Of a stretch of 64,000 nt of DNA, positions 41,396 through 52,744 are shown piece by piece; positions within the stretch are counted from its first letter, which is position 1; every line of letters begins with the position of its first letter. Made by a program: the position numbers and the translations under genes. Under the pieces are notes generated by a model. That model did no database searches. It saw nothing but the letters and a program-made list of their open reading frames with translations, and was not told the DNA's origin. This DNA is from Hydractinia symbiolongicarpus (Eukaryota > Cnidaria > Hydrozoa > Anthoathecata > Hydractiniidae). The stretch is from assembly GCF_029227915.1 (NCBI RefSeq), contig NC_079888.1, positions 17,958,001 through 18,022,000 on the forward strand. Direction: 5' to 3'.

Positions 41396-42259
41396 TTGAA
41401 TGAGATTAATAATATTCACCAATCACTAAAGTTTACTATCGAGCGTGAAAACAATGGAGAAATTGCATTTCTAGACATGTCTATAAAAAGAACACACGGA
41501 AACCTTGTCTCAAAGTGGTATACAAAACCAACTGACACTAGTTTAACACTAAATTTCCACGCCCTTGCACCAAAACAATACAAGAGATCGGTTGTGTCTG
41601 GACTTGTACATAGAGTCTATAGAGCTTGTAGCAGTTGGGAAACATTTCATGAAAGTCTGAAAAAGGCTAAAGGAATTCTAGATAACAACCAATATCCCGC
41701 TGAATTCTACGACCCCATTATTTCAGACACATTGAGAAAAATCATTGAAAAGCCGATTCCACAAACTGATCAGGACGGAAAAGAAAAAGAAAAAGAAGAA
41801 GAGGAAACAGAAGAAAAATTGTTATTTATTCAGTATCGTGGTAAAGTTTCGGATAATTTTAAACGAACGCTTAACAACATCAAAGCTCCGTGCAGAATTA
41901 TATTCACGCTGAATAAACTGAAAAGCTGTCTACCATCACTAAAGCCAACAGTCGAAATATCTTTGAAAAGTGGCGTAGTATATAAATTTTCATGTCCAAG
42001 ATGTTCGTCTTGCTATGTCGGTCAAACAAGCCGTCATTTGATATGTCGTTTCAAAGAAAATCGACGTAATGGCCCGGTTGCGGATCATTGGAAAGAATGC
42101 GAACGTGAATTGTCGATTGATGACGTAACGATCTTGTGCTCAAACTCAAAATCAACGTATCATTTAATGACTTTAGAGGCTCTTTTCATCAATCAATTGA
42201 AACCATCTTTGAATACAAAGGATGAATATAGATTCAGGCCGCTGGTGATTAAATTTTGA
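41396..42259 (+). CDS. PLE fragment: RT thumb, linker and GIY-YIG endonuclease (right arm)
   Basis: Mirror of 39632-40495, differing at only a few residues by eye (K to I in VEKSLK, and DH to EN in FKDHRR). The near identity of the arms fits a single insertion event or gene conversion between them. Confidence 0.9.
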   Translation: MNEINNIHQSLKFTIERENNGEIAFLDMSIKRTHGNLVSKWYTKPTDTSLTLNFHALAPKQYKRSVVSGLVHRVYRACSSWETFHESLKKAKGILDNNQYPAEFYDPIISDTLRKIIEKPIPQTDQDGKEKEKEEEETEEKLLFIQYRGKVSDNFKRTLNNIKAPCRIIFTLNKLKSCLPSLKPTVEISLKSGVVYKFSCPRCSSCYVGQTSRHLICRFKENRRNGPVADHWKECERELSIDDVTILCSNSKSTYHLMTLEALFINQLKPSLNTKDEYRFRPLVIKF

Positions 42260-42535
42260 ATATGACGTGGGTAATTACGATTTAATTACCATCAGCTTTT
42301 TTCTGATTTGTGTACAGTGTATGATGCTATGTATGATACGTATGATAAAAAAACTTTATTATTTTAATGTTTTTAACAGTTTTTACTGAATATGTTTTTT
42401 ATATTTTAGACCTGAAGATGGAATAAATTTCCGAAATATATTGTTTAATAAATATAATCATTGTTGGTCATTTTGATTGCAATATTACATGGAACCACAA
42501 TGTTTCTGACTTATTCATTATTGAGAATTTTTTCA

Positions 42536-43981
42536 ATAGGTAATTTTATTTATTCAACTGAATATATATGATAATCAATTAGTTATCAGTTAAAGCTTTT
42601 TAAATTTTGTCACACGAAATAAAGTAACTGTAACTTGTAAGTCTTTTAAATATTTAAAGAATCAGAGTACAGTGCTGGAAGTAGAAAAAATATTTCAATT
42701 TTCTTTAAGCCCTAGTTACACTATTCAAAGTGCAGCGTTTAAGCAGCGTTAAGGTCGTTTTCTATTAACATGAAAAGTATTGTTTGTAATGGCGACTGTT
42801 ATACAATATTTGCTTAAAATGTTTTATCTTAATGGAATCTAGCCTTTATATTGTGCTCAAGAGTTGAGTTCACTGCTGACAAAAAAAGTTAAAGTAGGTT
42901 CCACAATGTCAGTACTTTTGATGGTCTTGTATTTTGCCTGATTGCCAGACTACACTTTTTTTTGAAAAGCCACACTTTTTTTGTTGTTAGGCCTCAGATT
43001 GCAAGAGCTACGTGTAAATCGCATTTTTGAACCGCAAAATTAAAAAATTCAGTCAAATTTCTTTCCTCCTCACCAAATTCTGAAATAAAATGCTCAAATC
43101 AAAAGCTTGGTACTGGAGAACTTCTTTTGCATGGTTTGTTTAATCCGATGGAGATGCGATAGTCATTACTTTGCCGTATCTTTTCCTAACAGTTCCTCTC
43201 TATAAAAGTTATTTGCCTTTAAAATCTATTGTCTTAATTAAATGGCTTTATTTAGTACTGTGCCTGAAGTGGGACGAGTGTTTCTAGTCCCAGGGAAAGA
43301 AATGCAAGTTTTTTTATCTAGAATTATTTGCCTGGGTGTATGAGTAAATTGCTAAAAAAAAAAAAAACTAAAACTTCACAGATATTAATTTTCAGACATC
43401 TTTGAAACTTATTTTATCGTTAGCGTCACACAACAAGCAAATGTGTTAAAGGATTTCTTTGAAACACAAAATACAGACTGATCTTCGTTGAAAAACAGAC
43501 ACGCCTATTGTCCTAGCGCTTACACTAGTATAAAAATGAACAAAATGTGTCATTCAAAAACTAATATTTTTTTATAGTATCATAGTTTTAAGATTCAAGT
43601 ACAACAAATTTTTGTCGTTTCCATCTGGTAAAATAATAAAACAAAAGTAGCACGGCGTTCAGACACGAAAAGATTTCTTTGTCAAGTGCACCCCAAACGC
43701 TGTTAGTAGCTAAAACATTATATATTTAACGTTTACCGAAACAAACTAAATTCCCTGGACCCCTTCCCTCTCCCCAACCACAATGCAGTGGCAATCCACC
43801 CTGTAATAAAAAAATCACATATATACAAATTGTTGAACAGAGTAAAATAATTTTTTTCTACCAACAAATATTTTATTGTTAGTGTCAGCATCACGCATCC
43901 ATTATAACGACAATTTTTCCATCAAGGAGTTACATCTGCTGCGCTAAATATTTATTTATTTACTTATTTGTTATTGTTGAT
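42536..43981. other. End of unit 2 and gap before GTSE1 3' end
   Basis: 42536-43510 is the non-coding tail of duplication unit 2, matching 32460-32520 and 33296-34350. 43511-43981 is unremarkable and should contain the GTSE1 3' UTR. Confidence 0.6.
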
Positions 43982-46900
43982 TTAAAATTCGATCAAATTT
44001 GTTTCTTTCGTTCGTTCTGGTTGTAAGACGTCACCAATATCGATCAGTGGTGGCGGGGTATGTCCAGTTTCAAATGGATCCAGTGAATTTTCCTTGCTTT
44101 TGACAGGTGAGAGATGTAACAATGGACTTTCGTTCAGTAGCAACACCAGAGCTGTTTCTAAATCCATAAAAAATAAAACTTTCTTCGCGGAGACAACCTT
44201 ATGTTAGAAAGGGATAACACAAAGTACTGCCACCCGAATAATCCGTTTTCTCCGATTACTTATCAAAAACTGTCACAGTAACCCTTTTAAAATAAAACTT
44301 GTCAAGTTGTTAAAGTTGAGAAGTAAAATATTTCGACAAAATATCGCCACCTGAATAATCCGATTTCCCAAAATATTTATTCCGATATATGAAACGGATA
44401 TTTTCAAAACATTAAACACCTTTTATTTATTCTCTGTATACAAGGGCGGGTGAAAGGGTGAAACATAACAAAGTTGTAAAACAAGTAACATTTAACTTTC
44501 TGTGAAGAATACGTTATTTTTGGACGAAAAAAAACACTAAAAACGGACGTAAAGATGTCATCGGCTTAGAGGCGGTGACTTATTAAGTTCTTGAATCGAC
44601 AAAAATCACGTGGTATTTACCATCACTAGCATTTTCGCTCTAGACCACATCGAACAGGTAATAATCGCAAAGTTAATGCTCGCAAAAAAACATTTGACAA
44701 ATTTTTATTGAATGTTCGATTTTTCAGACTGGCAGAACTATCTTCTGGGTTTTTCCCTTTAAAGTATTTTCTTTGTAAAAAAAGATATGATGTGGAAAAT
44801 ATTGAAAAGTAAAAAGTAAAAAAGAGAGTATTGCCTTCTTTCTTGGGTGATTGTTGACAGTGTTCTCCCTCGCTGAGTCTATCAGCATTTTCTTTAGTCA
44901 CACCAGTAGCAGCTTTCGAATTAGGTAGCACATCGTCTAACTTTTGAGCAGGATTGGTGGCATCAGAAGAGCTTTGTGCAACGTTTTTTGACTCGCAAAG
45001 TTTCTTGTAGCGATCAATTATGCTACTGTGAGATGGAAGAGACTGGGTCGAGCTCGTGATGTTCGTCTCAGAGGATGCTTGAGTCTTGTTGAATGTGGTA
45101 TCTTCGACCAACACCGAGGTTGCAGGTTCGCAGGTTCCTAACAACAAAATTCTTTATTTTATCCAGCTTGAAATTATGCTTATTTTATATTAGTCATTAG
45201 TCTGTGAAATATTCCACGACACAACACCCTTCATACATATTCCTCGCATCTCTATTTCGTGCATTTATGCCCGACTGTTAACTTGAAGAAATGAAATTCG
45301 CTTAGACGGGGTTTGTTACTACGATTATAGATGCAATTATAATGGCGTTGTTGATTACAACACCACCGGTTTCGACAAACAGATAACGATTATTAAAAAT
45401 AGATATTGTGGCAAACCTTTTAACCATTTCAAACTATTTCGATGTACACGTTTATAAGAATGGTACTTTTAGGACCAGCAACCTGAACTATGGTTTATAT
45501 ACCCGTGAAAGGCTTTTTTCTATAAATTTACGCATTTCACCTTTTCTCAATATTTCGCAAGGTAACCGTTTAAAGTCCCTATAATCCATACTTCTTATAA
45601 TCAAGAAATCATTCCAATAACCATATTTATTTGAGAAAATTTTCATCAAAAGGGTGTTTATTAGAACACCTTATGATAAAGGAAAAACCATCCCTAAATT
45701 TACCGATTGATAGCCTTATGGTAGAGTGTTCGCTTCCAGTGCGGGAAGTCTTGGGTTCAAACCCCGGCCGAGTCATGCCAGAGACTATAAAAGTGTGAAT
45801 CTATTCTTTTTGCTTAGCGCTCAGCATGCAAATAGGATTGATATCTTGGTTGGTTGTCTAGTTGAGCGATTGTTGTGCTTGCACGACTTTCGTAGGTTAA
45901 ATGGGAGCTTTAAATATGCTAGGACCCTATTCGCAGGACCCTCGTTGATAGCAGTATCGATTGGAACTGAAGAGGCTATCCTGGGTAAATAATAATAACA
46001 ACTAATCACTTTACCTTGTGCTTTGGGTAAAATTTGTCTTCCAGTAATCGACTTTCTAGATGATGGTGTTCGTTGTACAGGCGTGACTAGGCTTGCGTTA
46101 CTACTGACTTTCTTTGAACCTTCTGTTTTCTTTATGCTGCTGGATACGTTTTGAGTTGAAGGAGTGGAAAACTTTTTAGAGTCAATCTGGCGTTTTGTTG
46201 ACGAAATGTTAACTGCTTTTCCAGCAGGCGTGTCTAACAACAAAAAATTTCAGTGAAATGAAACTAACTGACGTTAAGTTCAACTGTATATTGATACAAA
46301 CATCTCACTGGAATATAATTCCGTATTTTTAAAAATATCAGTTCCTTTACTTCATAAAACGTTTGCTTATATCTAGTTTAGACGCAAACCTGTTGCGCGA
46401 ACAATTAGTCGCGCGAAAAGTGGATTACGCGAAAAGTGGATTATGCGAAAAGTGGATTACGCGAAAAGTAGATTGCGCTGAATTAACTTAAAGTATACTT
46501 TTTCAACAGAGAGTTAATTAAAAAATAAAGAACATGATTCTTAACCCTATTCATCCTAGGGGGAGGAGAATATTTTGCCCCAACTGCCAGTGTTTTGCTG
46601 TGACTTTTGATTAAGTTAACTCTAAATGATTTGAATTTTTCTCATTTTTCCTAAAATTTAATACGAAAGCATTTTACGGAAAATAATTTTTTAAGTAGGA
46701 TAAATTTTTGATCCTAGGATTAAATTCTTGTAGTAGGATAAAATCATTTATTAATTTTCAATTTTCATCAAATGTATATGTTGGATTAAAATCACTTAGG
46801 CATTACAAATATTCATTATGCTCAAAAAAAAAATTCGTTAATTAATATAATTAAAGAAATCAACTGATTAATCAACAGAAAATAGTTTAATTTTTGACCC

Positions 46901-49900
46901 CCCAGCGTTAAAATTGATGATGTCAGCAGAAAAATAAAAACGTCATCGATATTTTATTACGTCAGATTATAAGTAAAATGAAAGAACTATAAGCTATTCT
47001 ATGAAATAACTTTTGGTGCCTATGAAGGTTAAGTTTCATTTCAATTATAATCCACCAGAAAAATCTTGGCAACATTTGTTGTGCAACATTTCTTGTGTGG
47101 CATTGGTGTAAATGTTTTTCCAAAAGATTTGAAACAGTGGCTGTTACACAAAAGTGTTCATCAATTTTTATGAAAACCGACCTCAGCACAAACGGAAACC
47201 GACCTCACTTTTTTTAAACAAAATACTATATGATGAAAAAAATAAACCTTTCCTTGAACAGTGATACAGCGAGAAATATACCTCTTGCTTTCGATGTCTT
47301 TATTGGTGTTCCTACAACGTGAACAAAAATAAACAGCAAAGTAGATAGGTATATCTAGCTATGGAAAAGTACGATTAAATAGGATAAAGCTTCAATTCTT
47401 CACCAGTTCACAATCGCAACCTCAGTCATAATGTGTGCAAGCAGTTGAAAAACAAAACAAAAAATTAAAACAACAACAACAACAACGACAATATGAAAAC
47501 AACAACAACAACAGCAACATGAAAACAACAACAACAACAACAACAGCAACAGCATGAAAACAACAACAACAACAACATAAACACAAGAAAACGAGAATGT
47601 TTTGTTTTTAGGCCCTTTTGATTTTATCATGTGTTGTATTTCCATTTATTAAAATACCACACACACCACGCACATAAAAATTATCAGTTATCATCACCTT
47701 GCAACGGTTGAGTGTTTTTCCTTGGTGGTCTTAGTTGAGAAAGAGATGATACTTTTACCGGCTTTAATTTAGATTCCACATTTGACGATGAATTGGCTTT
47801 AACACGACTTGGTGGAATCGCAGACGGCAGTAGAAACGGCATAGCAGCTGATTTTGATTTTTGTTCTGATGTGTCATTACTCTACATATCAAAATGCAGA
47901 AATTTGGAAAATTATTTCTTGACAGTGTTAGAACAAGTGTTGAAAAATACGTCTCAAATATTTCCGCGCTTTCTTCGAAAATTCGCGAAATTAAATATCA
48001 CAAAACTTTAAGGTTTTTTTCCGCAAATTTCGATCATTCGCGAAAATAAAATCCTGCGAAGTCTATCAAAAACCAAGTCCGCTAAAAATACAAAATTTTT
48101 GCGGTTTTTTTAAATCGGGAAATTTTCTTACCGCGAACATTTCTGACAATAAGGTAAAATATAAAAAAGTGAACATATAATTTAAGGATGGGAGGTGTGT
48201 ATTAAAATTAAGCATTGTTGTGGATAAAAAAAATTACCATCAGCATACGGATACTGAGAACATAATAATCTACTCCTACGAGGATATGGGGTTAAATACT
48301 GAATTTATGTTCCCACATTACGTTCTTGCGTTTTTATTATAATATTAAAACAAAGTAATTCCGTTACGCCCACAATTTTTAGACAGAAATATTTATTTTT
48401 AGAAACCCACTTTTATGTTCTCACTAGTAATTTTGATTTGATTTAAAGGACAAAGGTTCCTCTAAAAAATTATTGGTATAGCATAGTTGTTGTATAGGAT
48501 AGTTGTTAAAGGATATTTTATTTTTTGAGAAATCTCGATCGGTTGCTAGAGTTTGATAATTACGCAGGTTACCATGGAAATTAATAAAGAGGGATTTTTT
48601 GTTCTACGATGACATTTGAGATTCGCGCATATTATTATAAGACATTTAGTTTATGTTTTGAACACATTTACATATGCATTTTTCAAGATCGATCATGTGG
48701 CATGCATTCTTGGCGATATTTGCAAAATTTATCAATATTGGTCTAAATGTCTACTTTCTTTCTCAATTAACATTAGAACGGTTAACTATAAAACTTTTCT
48801 AGCTGACTTTTTTCGCTCTAGAATTAAGAATATGCAAGTGCCACGTCCAATTTCATAATCCCTATCTGGTTATCCAAATTTTCTTCCCTAAAGTTTTTTA
48901 TTTGAGTTTCGTACGTTGTGAAAAAGACTCTACGGCCTGTGCTACAAACTTCCATTTACACCCTTGTGCTATGATACTTTTGTGTAGTTAACGCCCATTC
49001 ATTCCCTAGGAGTTTTTGTTTTTTCTTGTATTATTTATTTATTCTGATCTAAAACATTAGTATCTTTTTATCAGAACAAATTAAAAAGACATATTAATAA
49101 TTTGTAATTTTGTCTAATTGGTGTCTCAATAAATATGGCTAAATTGACAGAATGTCGTTCATAGCACCAAAATAATACCTAATTTGAATATATTTAAGAA
49201 AAAGACAAAAAAACACAACACAACACATCCACAAATGACAAATACTGAATACCTGTTTCACAGGTAATCCTGATCTTCTTCTGACAGCTTTACTATTTCC
49301 AGTTTCTTTCTTAACAACCTCTTTTGATAGACCATAAAGACTAACTTGATCAACCAGTGGCTACATAGTAAAACGAGATGCGTTTTTATTAATGTTTAAG
49401 CGTCTGGTGAATATATATTATGATAACAACAGACATTGTAGAGTTACCTTATGGGCTGGCATTTAAATGCTGGATGACGAAATCTTGTTTTGAAACAAAA
49501 ACATAAATTTGATTTTTTGTGCATTACTTTTTTACACAATCAACCAGGTGGAAAGGATCCTATATTCCTTAAAAGTACTATATATATCAGAATCTTCAAA
49601 ATTGATGAAGGGAGTAGAAATTTGGTGGATTTTTGTCAAAACCACCAAAATTTCTTTCTTAGAAGAACACAGAGCCGCAGGACATTAAGTATACATTACT
49701 TGGTTAAACTTCCACAAGCAATTTCTCTAACTTTTGGTTATTTTTGTTTAAACTTTGCATTTTTTTCATATTCCTTCACATAGGAAACGTCTCCTTGTAA
49801 AAAGCTAAATTTTAGTCTTGTGATTAAAACCACAGATCATCAACATCTTTAATTTCAAAACGCAGTTTATCTAGTAAAACTTGAATTATCAATCTTCCAA

Positions 49901-51403
49901 AATTTATCCCAATTTTAAGGACTGGCAAAAAGGATTCTTTAAGTAAAGTAGCAAACACATTTAAACAAATTTTATGAAAAAGGCATACTATACCTCAGAA
50001 TTTTCTGATTGGATTTTCCCTCGTGATTTAAACACAGGTAACTTGGTAGCAGACAGAGGCTGGGAGGAGGTTCTGTTTTTCATTGAAAACCGAGGCTGCA
50101 ATATTTTTGACGACTTTAGTTTGGCTGAAGTTTCAGCAAGTGTTACATTTTTGTTCACTGCTTTGCTATTTTTCTCGTGAATATTTTCTTTCTCTGCCAT
50201 ATTTTCCGTTGAACTTAAATTTTTTCCAACTATACCAGAGGATGGTTCTTTCTCACCTCCACGTTTCATTGGATGCACAACAGCAATAGGGCTTGCACGT
50301 GTGCTATTTGGTGTTCCATGCTTAATCATTAAACTTAATAAGGCTGACTCACGAAGAAGCAATGCTTGTTGCTCAGGGTTGAGATCTTCTATAACTAGTT
50401 CTTCTTTTTCTTTTACCACGGTTGCAACACATTTCTCTGCGAAGCTTTGAGGACCAAAAAACACTTCTTCATCATCATCCTCATTATCATCAGTATCAAC
50501 AACAAGACATGCGTCTCTGAAAGAAACAAAAAATCTTCAAGTTATGTGCATGTCACATAGCTCTAGTTAAATTTCCATGTGGAAGTATATTCTTTACAGC
50601 TACTAACATTAAAATTAGAGAAATAGTGAAGTAATGAAAGTCAAAAGTAAGCTGCAAAAGAATATTTTAATGAGAATAAACAAACGTGTACTGTATGCCA
50701 GTGATTGAATGAAGACAAGAAGATGAATTACTAGTCAAAATGAAACTAAAGATTCTTAGCTAGAACTATTTACATTTATTTACACAGCAAAAGTATGTGC
50801 AAAATAATTTTTTTAGGAATTAAACAAAAAAGAAGTGAATAATTTTTTCTCTCTCAATTTATACCATGTTGCAAGGGCTTTTATGTAAGAAACATAAAAT
50901 AAAGACTGTTGATATTAAAGTTTAAAATTTTTTAAAAAAAGACTGTTGAGGTTAATATTATCTATTACTTATATGTATATAAATGCAAGAAAAAAATACT
51001 GTAAAATGTTTTTTTTTAAAAAAGAAAAAATCCAAATTTTGCGAAGAAATAATTTTTATGAAGTTCGCGAATACCAAATTATATACTATATAATTTTTTT
51101 AACAAAATCTAATTTTTGTAAAAGTGAAAAAAAATTGCAAAATCTGTTTTAAAATTTATTTCCGCAAACTTATTCCCCTTGCCAAGTACTTACTCTGCTG
51201 CTGCTGGAGATGCACTGGCGTCGAAATAAATTTTTTTGCAAAAACTTATTTCCTTTTTGAGTACTTACTCTGCTGCTGGAGATGCACTAATGTTGAAATC
51301 AAATTTTCACAAAAACTTATTCTCTTGTTGAGTACTTACTCTGCTGCTGGAGATGCACTGACGTTGAAATCAAATTTTTCATCAGACAGCCAATCCTCAG
51401 CCG
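43982..51403 (-). CDS. GTSE1: GTSE1 homologue (G2 and S phase-expressed protein 1), first exon not found
   Basis: In vertebrates GTSE1 is a microtubule-tip and clathrin-binding mitotic protein that also restrains p53. Exons on the minus strand: 51340-51403 (EDWLSDEKFDFNVS), 49994-50516 (DEEVFFGPQSFAEKC), 49253-49360, 47698-47881, a 30-nt microexon 47282-47311, 46015-46233, 44835-45137 and 43982-44157. Consecutive phases agree. The anchors DEKFDF, then an acidic run and VFFGP, match the conserved N-terminus. The middle is Ser/Thr/Pro/Lys-rich and disordered. The C-terminus (SPLLHLSPVKSKENS) matches the vertebrate SPL-LSP-KEN tail. PPLIDIGD and the final LIEF resemble the family's LIDL-type clathrin-binding motifs. 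The exon upstream of 51403 must end in phase 1 and was not identified. The 44835 junction uses a GC donor. KEN may be a degradation box. Confidence 0.85.
45190..45365. repeat. Decayed copy of the 17095-17270 / 20915 repeat family, in a GTSE1 intron
   Basis: Begins TAGTCATTAGTCTGTGAAAT and ATTCCACGAC, comparable to the GTCGTTAGTCCGTGGAAAAT head at 21013. It ends GTTTGTTACTACGATTATAG followed by ATGCAATTATAATGGCGTTG, comparable to 17206-17250. Confidence 0.55.
45690..45995 (+). repeat. tRNA-derived SINE in a GTSE1 intron
   Basis: A-box region CTTATGGTAGAGTG, B box GGGTTCAAACCCC, about 200 bp of body, then GGGTAAATAATAATAACAAC. The tail lies about 15 bp from the donor of GTSE1 exon 46015-46233. 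A stop-free plus-strand frame inside it (45726-45992) is not a gene. Confidence 0.82.
46413..46477. repeat. 16-bp tandem repeat, four copies
   Basis: GCGAAAAGTGGATTAC repeated four times with single-base changes (TTAT, TAGATTGC), in a GTSE1 intron. Confidence 0.9.
47460..47580. repeat. CAA trinucleotide tract interrupted by ATGAAAA
   Basis: Runs of ACA/CAA broken by CATGAAAAC units, in a GTSE1 intron. The minus-strand Cys/Val-rich frame through it is low complexity. Confidence 0.9.
51180..51345 (-). repeat. GTSE1: Three tandem copies of a GTSE1 exon end plus its splice donor
   Basis: On the minus strand the block AAATTTGATTTC, then AGTGCATCTCCAGCAGCAGA followed by GTAAGTACT, ends at about 51340, 51269 and 51195. 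The spacing is about 71-75 bp. The first belongs to the exon 51340-51403. The other two repeat its last 40 or so bases and the donor, with small changes (one extra GCA in the last). Confidence 0.85.
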
Positions 51404-52744
51404 CTATAAAGACAAGAATTTAAAATTTAATATAGATGTAAAAAAGAATAAATAAAAATTAGCCTACATAACTCACCACTCCTAATTGTGAAATTTGGTT
51501 TTATTTTTCCAAGACTTGTGTTATTTTAAAATTATTGTTACACAATTAAGTAAGCAGAAAAGGCCAAAACGGTGAAATTACAAAATACTGTTTTTAGAAA
51601 TGGCTGTTTTATTGTTGACCATCAGCAAAATTGGGAAACTTAAATTAGATTGCACTTAAACAACTAACATTTTTTGCTTTGGCTGTTAGTTTGAACGAGA
51701 TGAGAGATTCAGACACTAAAGAGTGAAGCACTTCATTGGTTCAGTTACATAGTTCAATAGCACATCTAAATAATTCTGTGAGTATTAGGGTCGGTTAGGA
51801 AATATACTGACATCATATGCGTAAACACACAAAATGCTTGCAAGCGCAGTTTTTTTTCAAAAGTGTCTACATGAAATTATTAGTCTCATTAAAATAGGTG
51901 ACCAGTCTTACAACTTCGATTGATTGGGTCATCCTTAAGAAATTGCTGGGTTACCTTGACCCTACTTACACAAGCAATATGACACAAGTGCTGATGACAA
52001 AGTCTACTGCACTCTACAGTCCTTGTCTTTTGAGGTGCGCGATCGCGCCCCCGCACCTCCGCACGCTCCTGCAGCAATGAAGCATCGTCTTCCATCACAC
52101 ACCAAAAACACTTTTGTCACTTCAATAATGCGCACCTGAAATGTCTTTTGGATAAAGTAATTATTTACTATACTAATAATCAAAGAAAAAAATGACTTAA
52201 AGTTTGGAATTTGAAAGAAAAACATGTGTGTTATGTTTCGAGATGAATTCATTACGTTAGGGTATCATTAGGTTGTATATCACAGAATTCGCTGGAGGCA
52301 TGGTTCGAAAATGCTTGTCACTGACACAGTTTAACATGAAGCAAAACTGTACAGGAGACTCAATTGTTAGAGTCTTCGCAGAACACACAAAACCGAGGGC
52401 AGGGCTGACTTATTGCCTGCTGTGTCGTATGGGAGACAGAACTTCTAAACATAATTGATTTATCTTTTTCCTTTTAAAAAGATTTTTTAAACTTTATTAA
52501 ACATGTTTTTTCTTTGGTATTACATCAGGAGAACATTCGTTCGAAAGCTGTATTAAGGTCAGGACTTGCCAGCCTGCGTAGTGCTCGCGTAAATGCTCGT
52601 TACCCAAGCATTCTATTGCTCTCTTAAATATTAACATTTTGAGATAAGTGTAAACGTTTTTCTCAAGAATTGATTGGTCTTTTAAGTGAATTCCTGCACG
52701 AACACTCAACCTGAAACTGAAAAGATATTTGGTGTGATTATTTT

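Larger units (their letters stand above)
39409..42523. mobile_element. Penelope-like element (PLE) inserted as a large inverted repeat
   Basis: Flanked by a 12-bp target duplication AGAATTTTTTCA (39397-39408 and 42524-42535). Unit 1 has the unfilled site at about 32443-32460 in slightly diverged form. Both outer ends are the 3' end of the element, starting TTGCAATCAAAATGACCAAC on the left and its complement on the right. The right side continues about 40 bp further. Call RT palm e1 and thumb to GIY-YIG e2-e3. The order is e3' e2' (39409-40496), e1 (40497-40780), spacer e2' (40781-41117), e1' (41118-41395), e2 e3 (41396-42480). That makes two arms of about 1.37 kb around a 0.34-kb spacer. The element's 5' part is missing. 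Confidence 0.9.
34351..43510. repeat. Tandem duplication, unit 2
   Basis: Collinear second copy, with an offset of about 6.92-6.95 kb through the GPCR. It then carries a 3.1-kb Penelope-like insertion (39409-42523) and resumes matching unit 1 (33297-34070 against about 42590-43370). It ends with the ACATCTTTGAAACTTATTTT block near 43395-43508. Small indels and scattered substitutions separate the units, so the duplication is recent but not brand new. Confidence 0.92.

Noticed and set aside
45726-45992. 88-residue plus frame
   Set aside because: Lies entirely within a SINE.
47400-47645. 81-residue minus frame with Cys and Val runs
   Set aside because: Translation of a CAA-type microsatellite in a GTSE1 intron.
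51889-52252. Minus-strand frames in a CpG-rich patch as the missing GTSE1 first exon
   Set aside because: A start MMEDDASLLQ is present, but no donor giving phase 1 and no similarity to the GTSE1 N-terminus could be supported.
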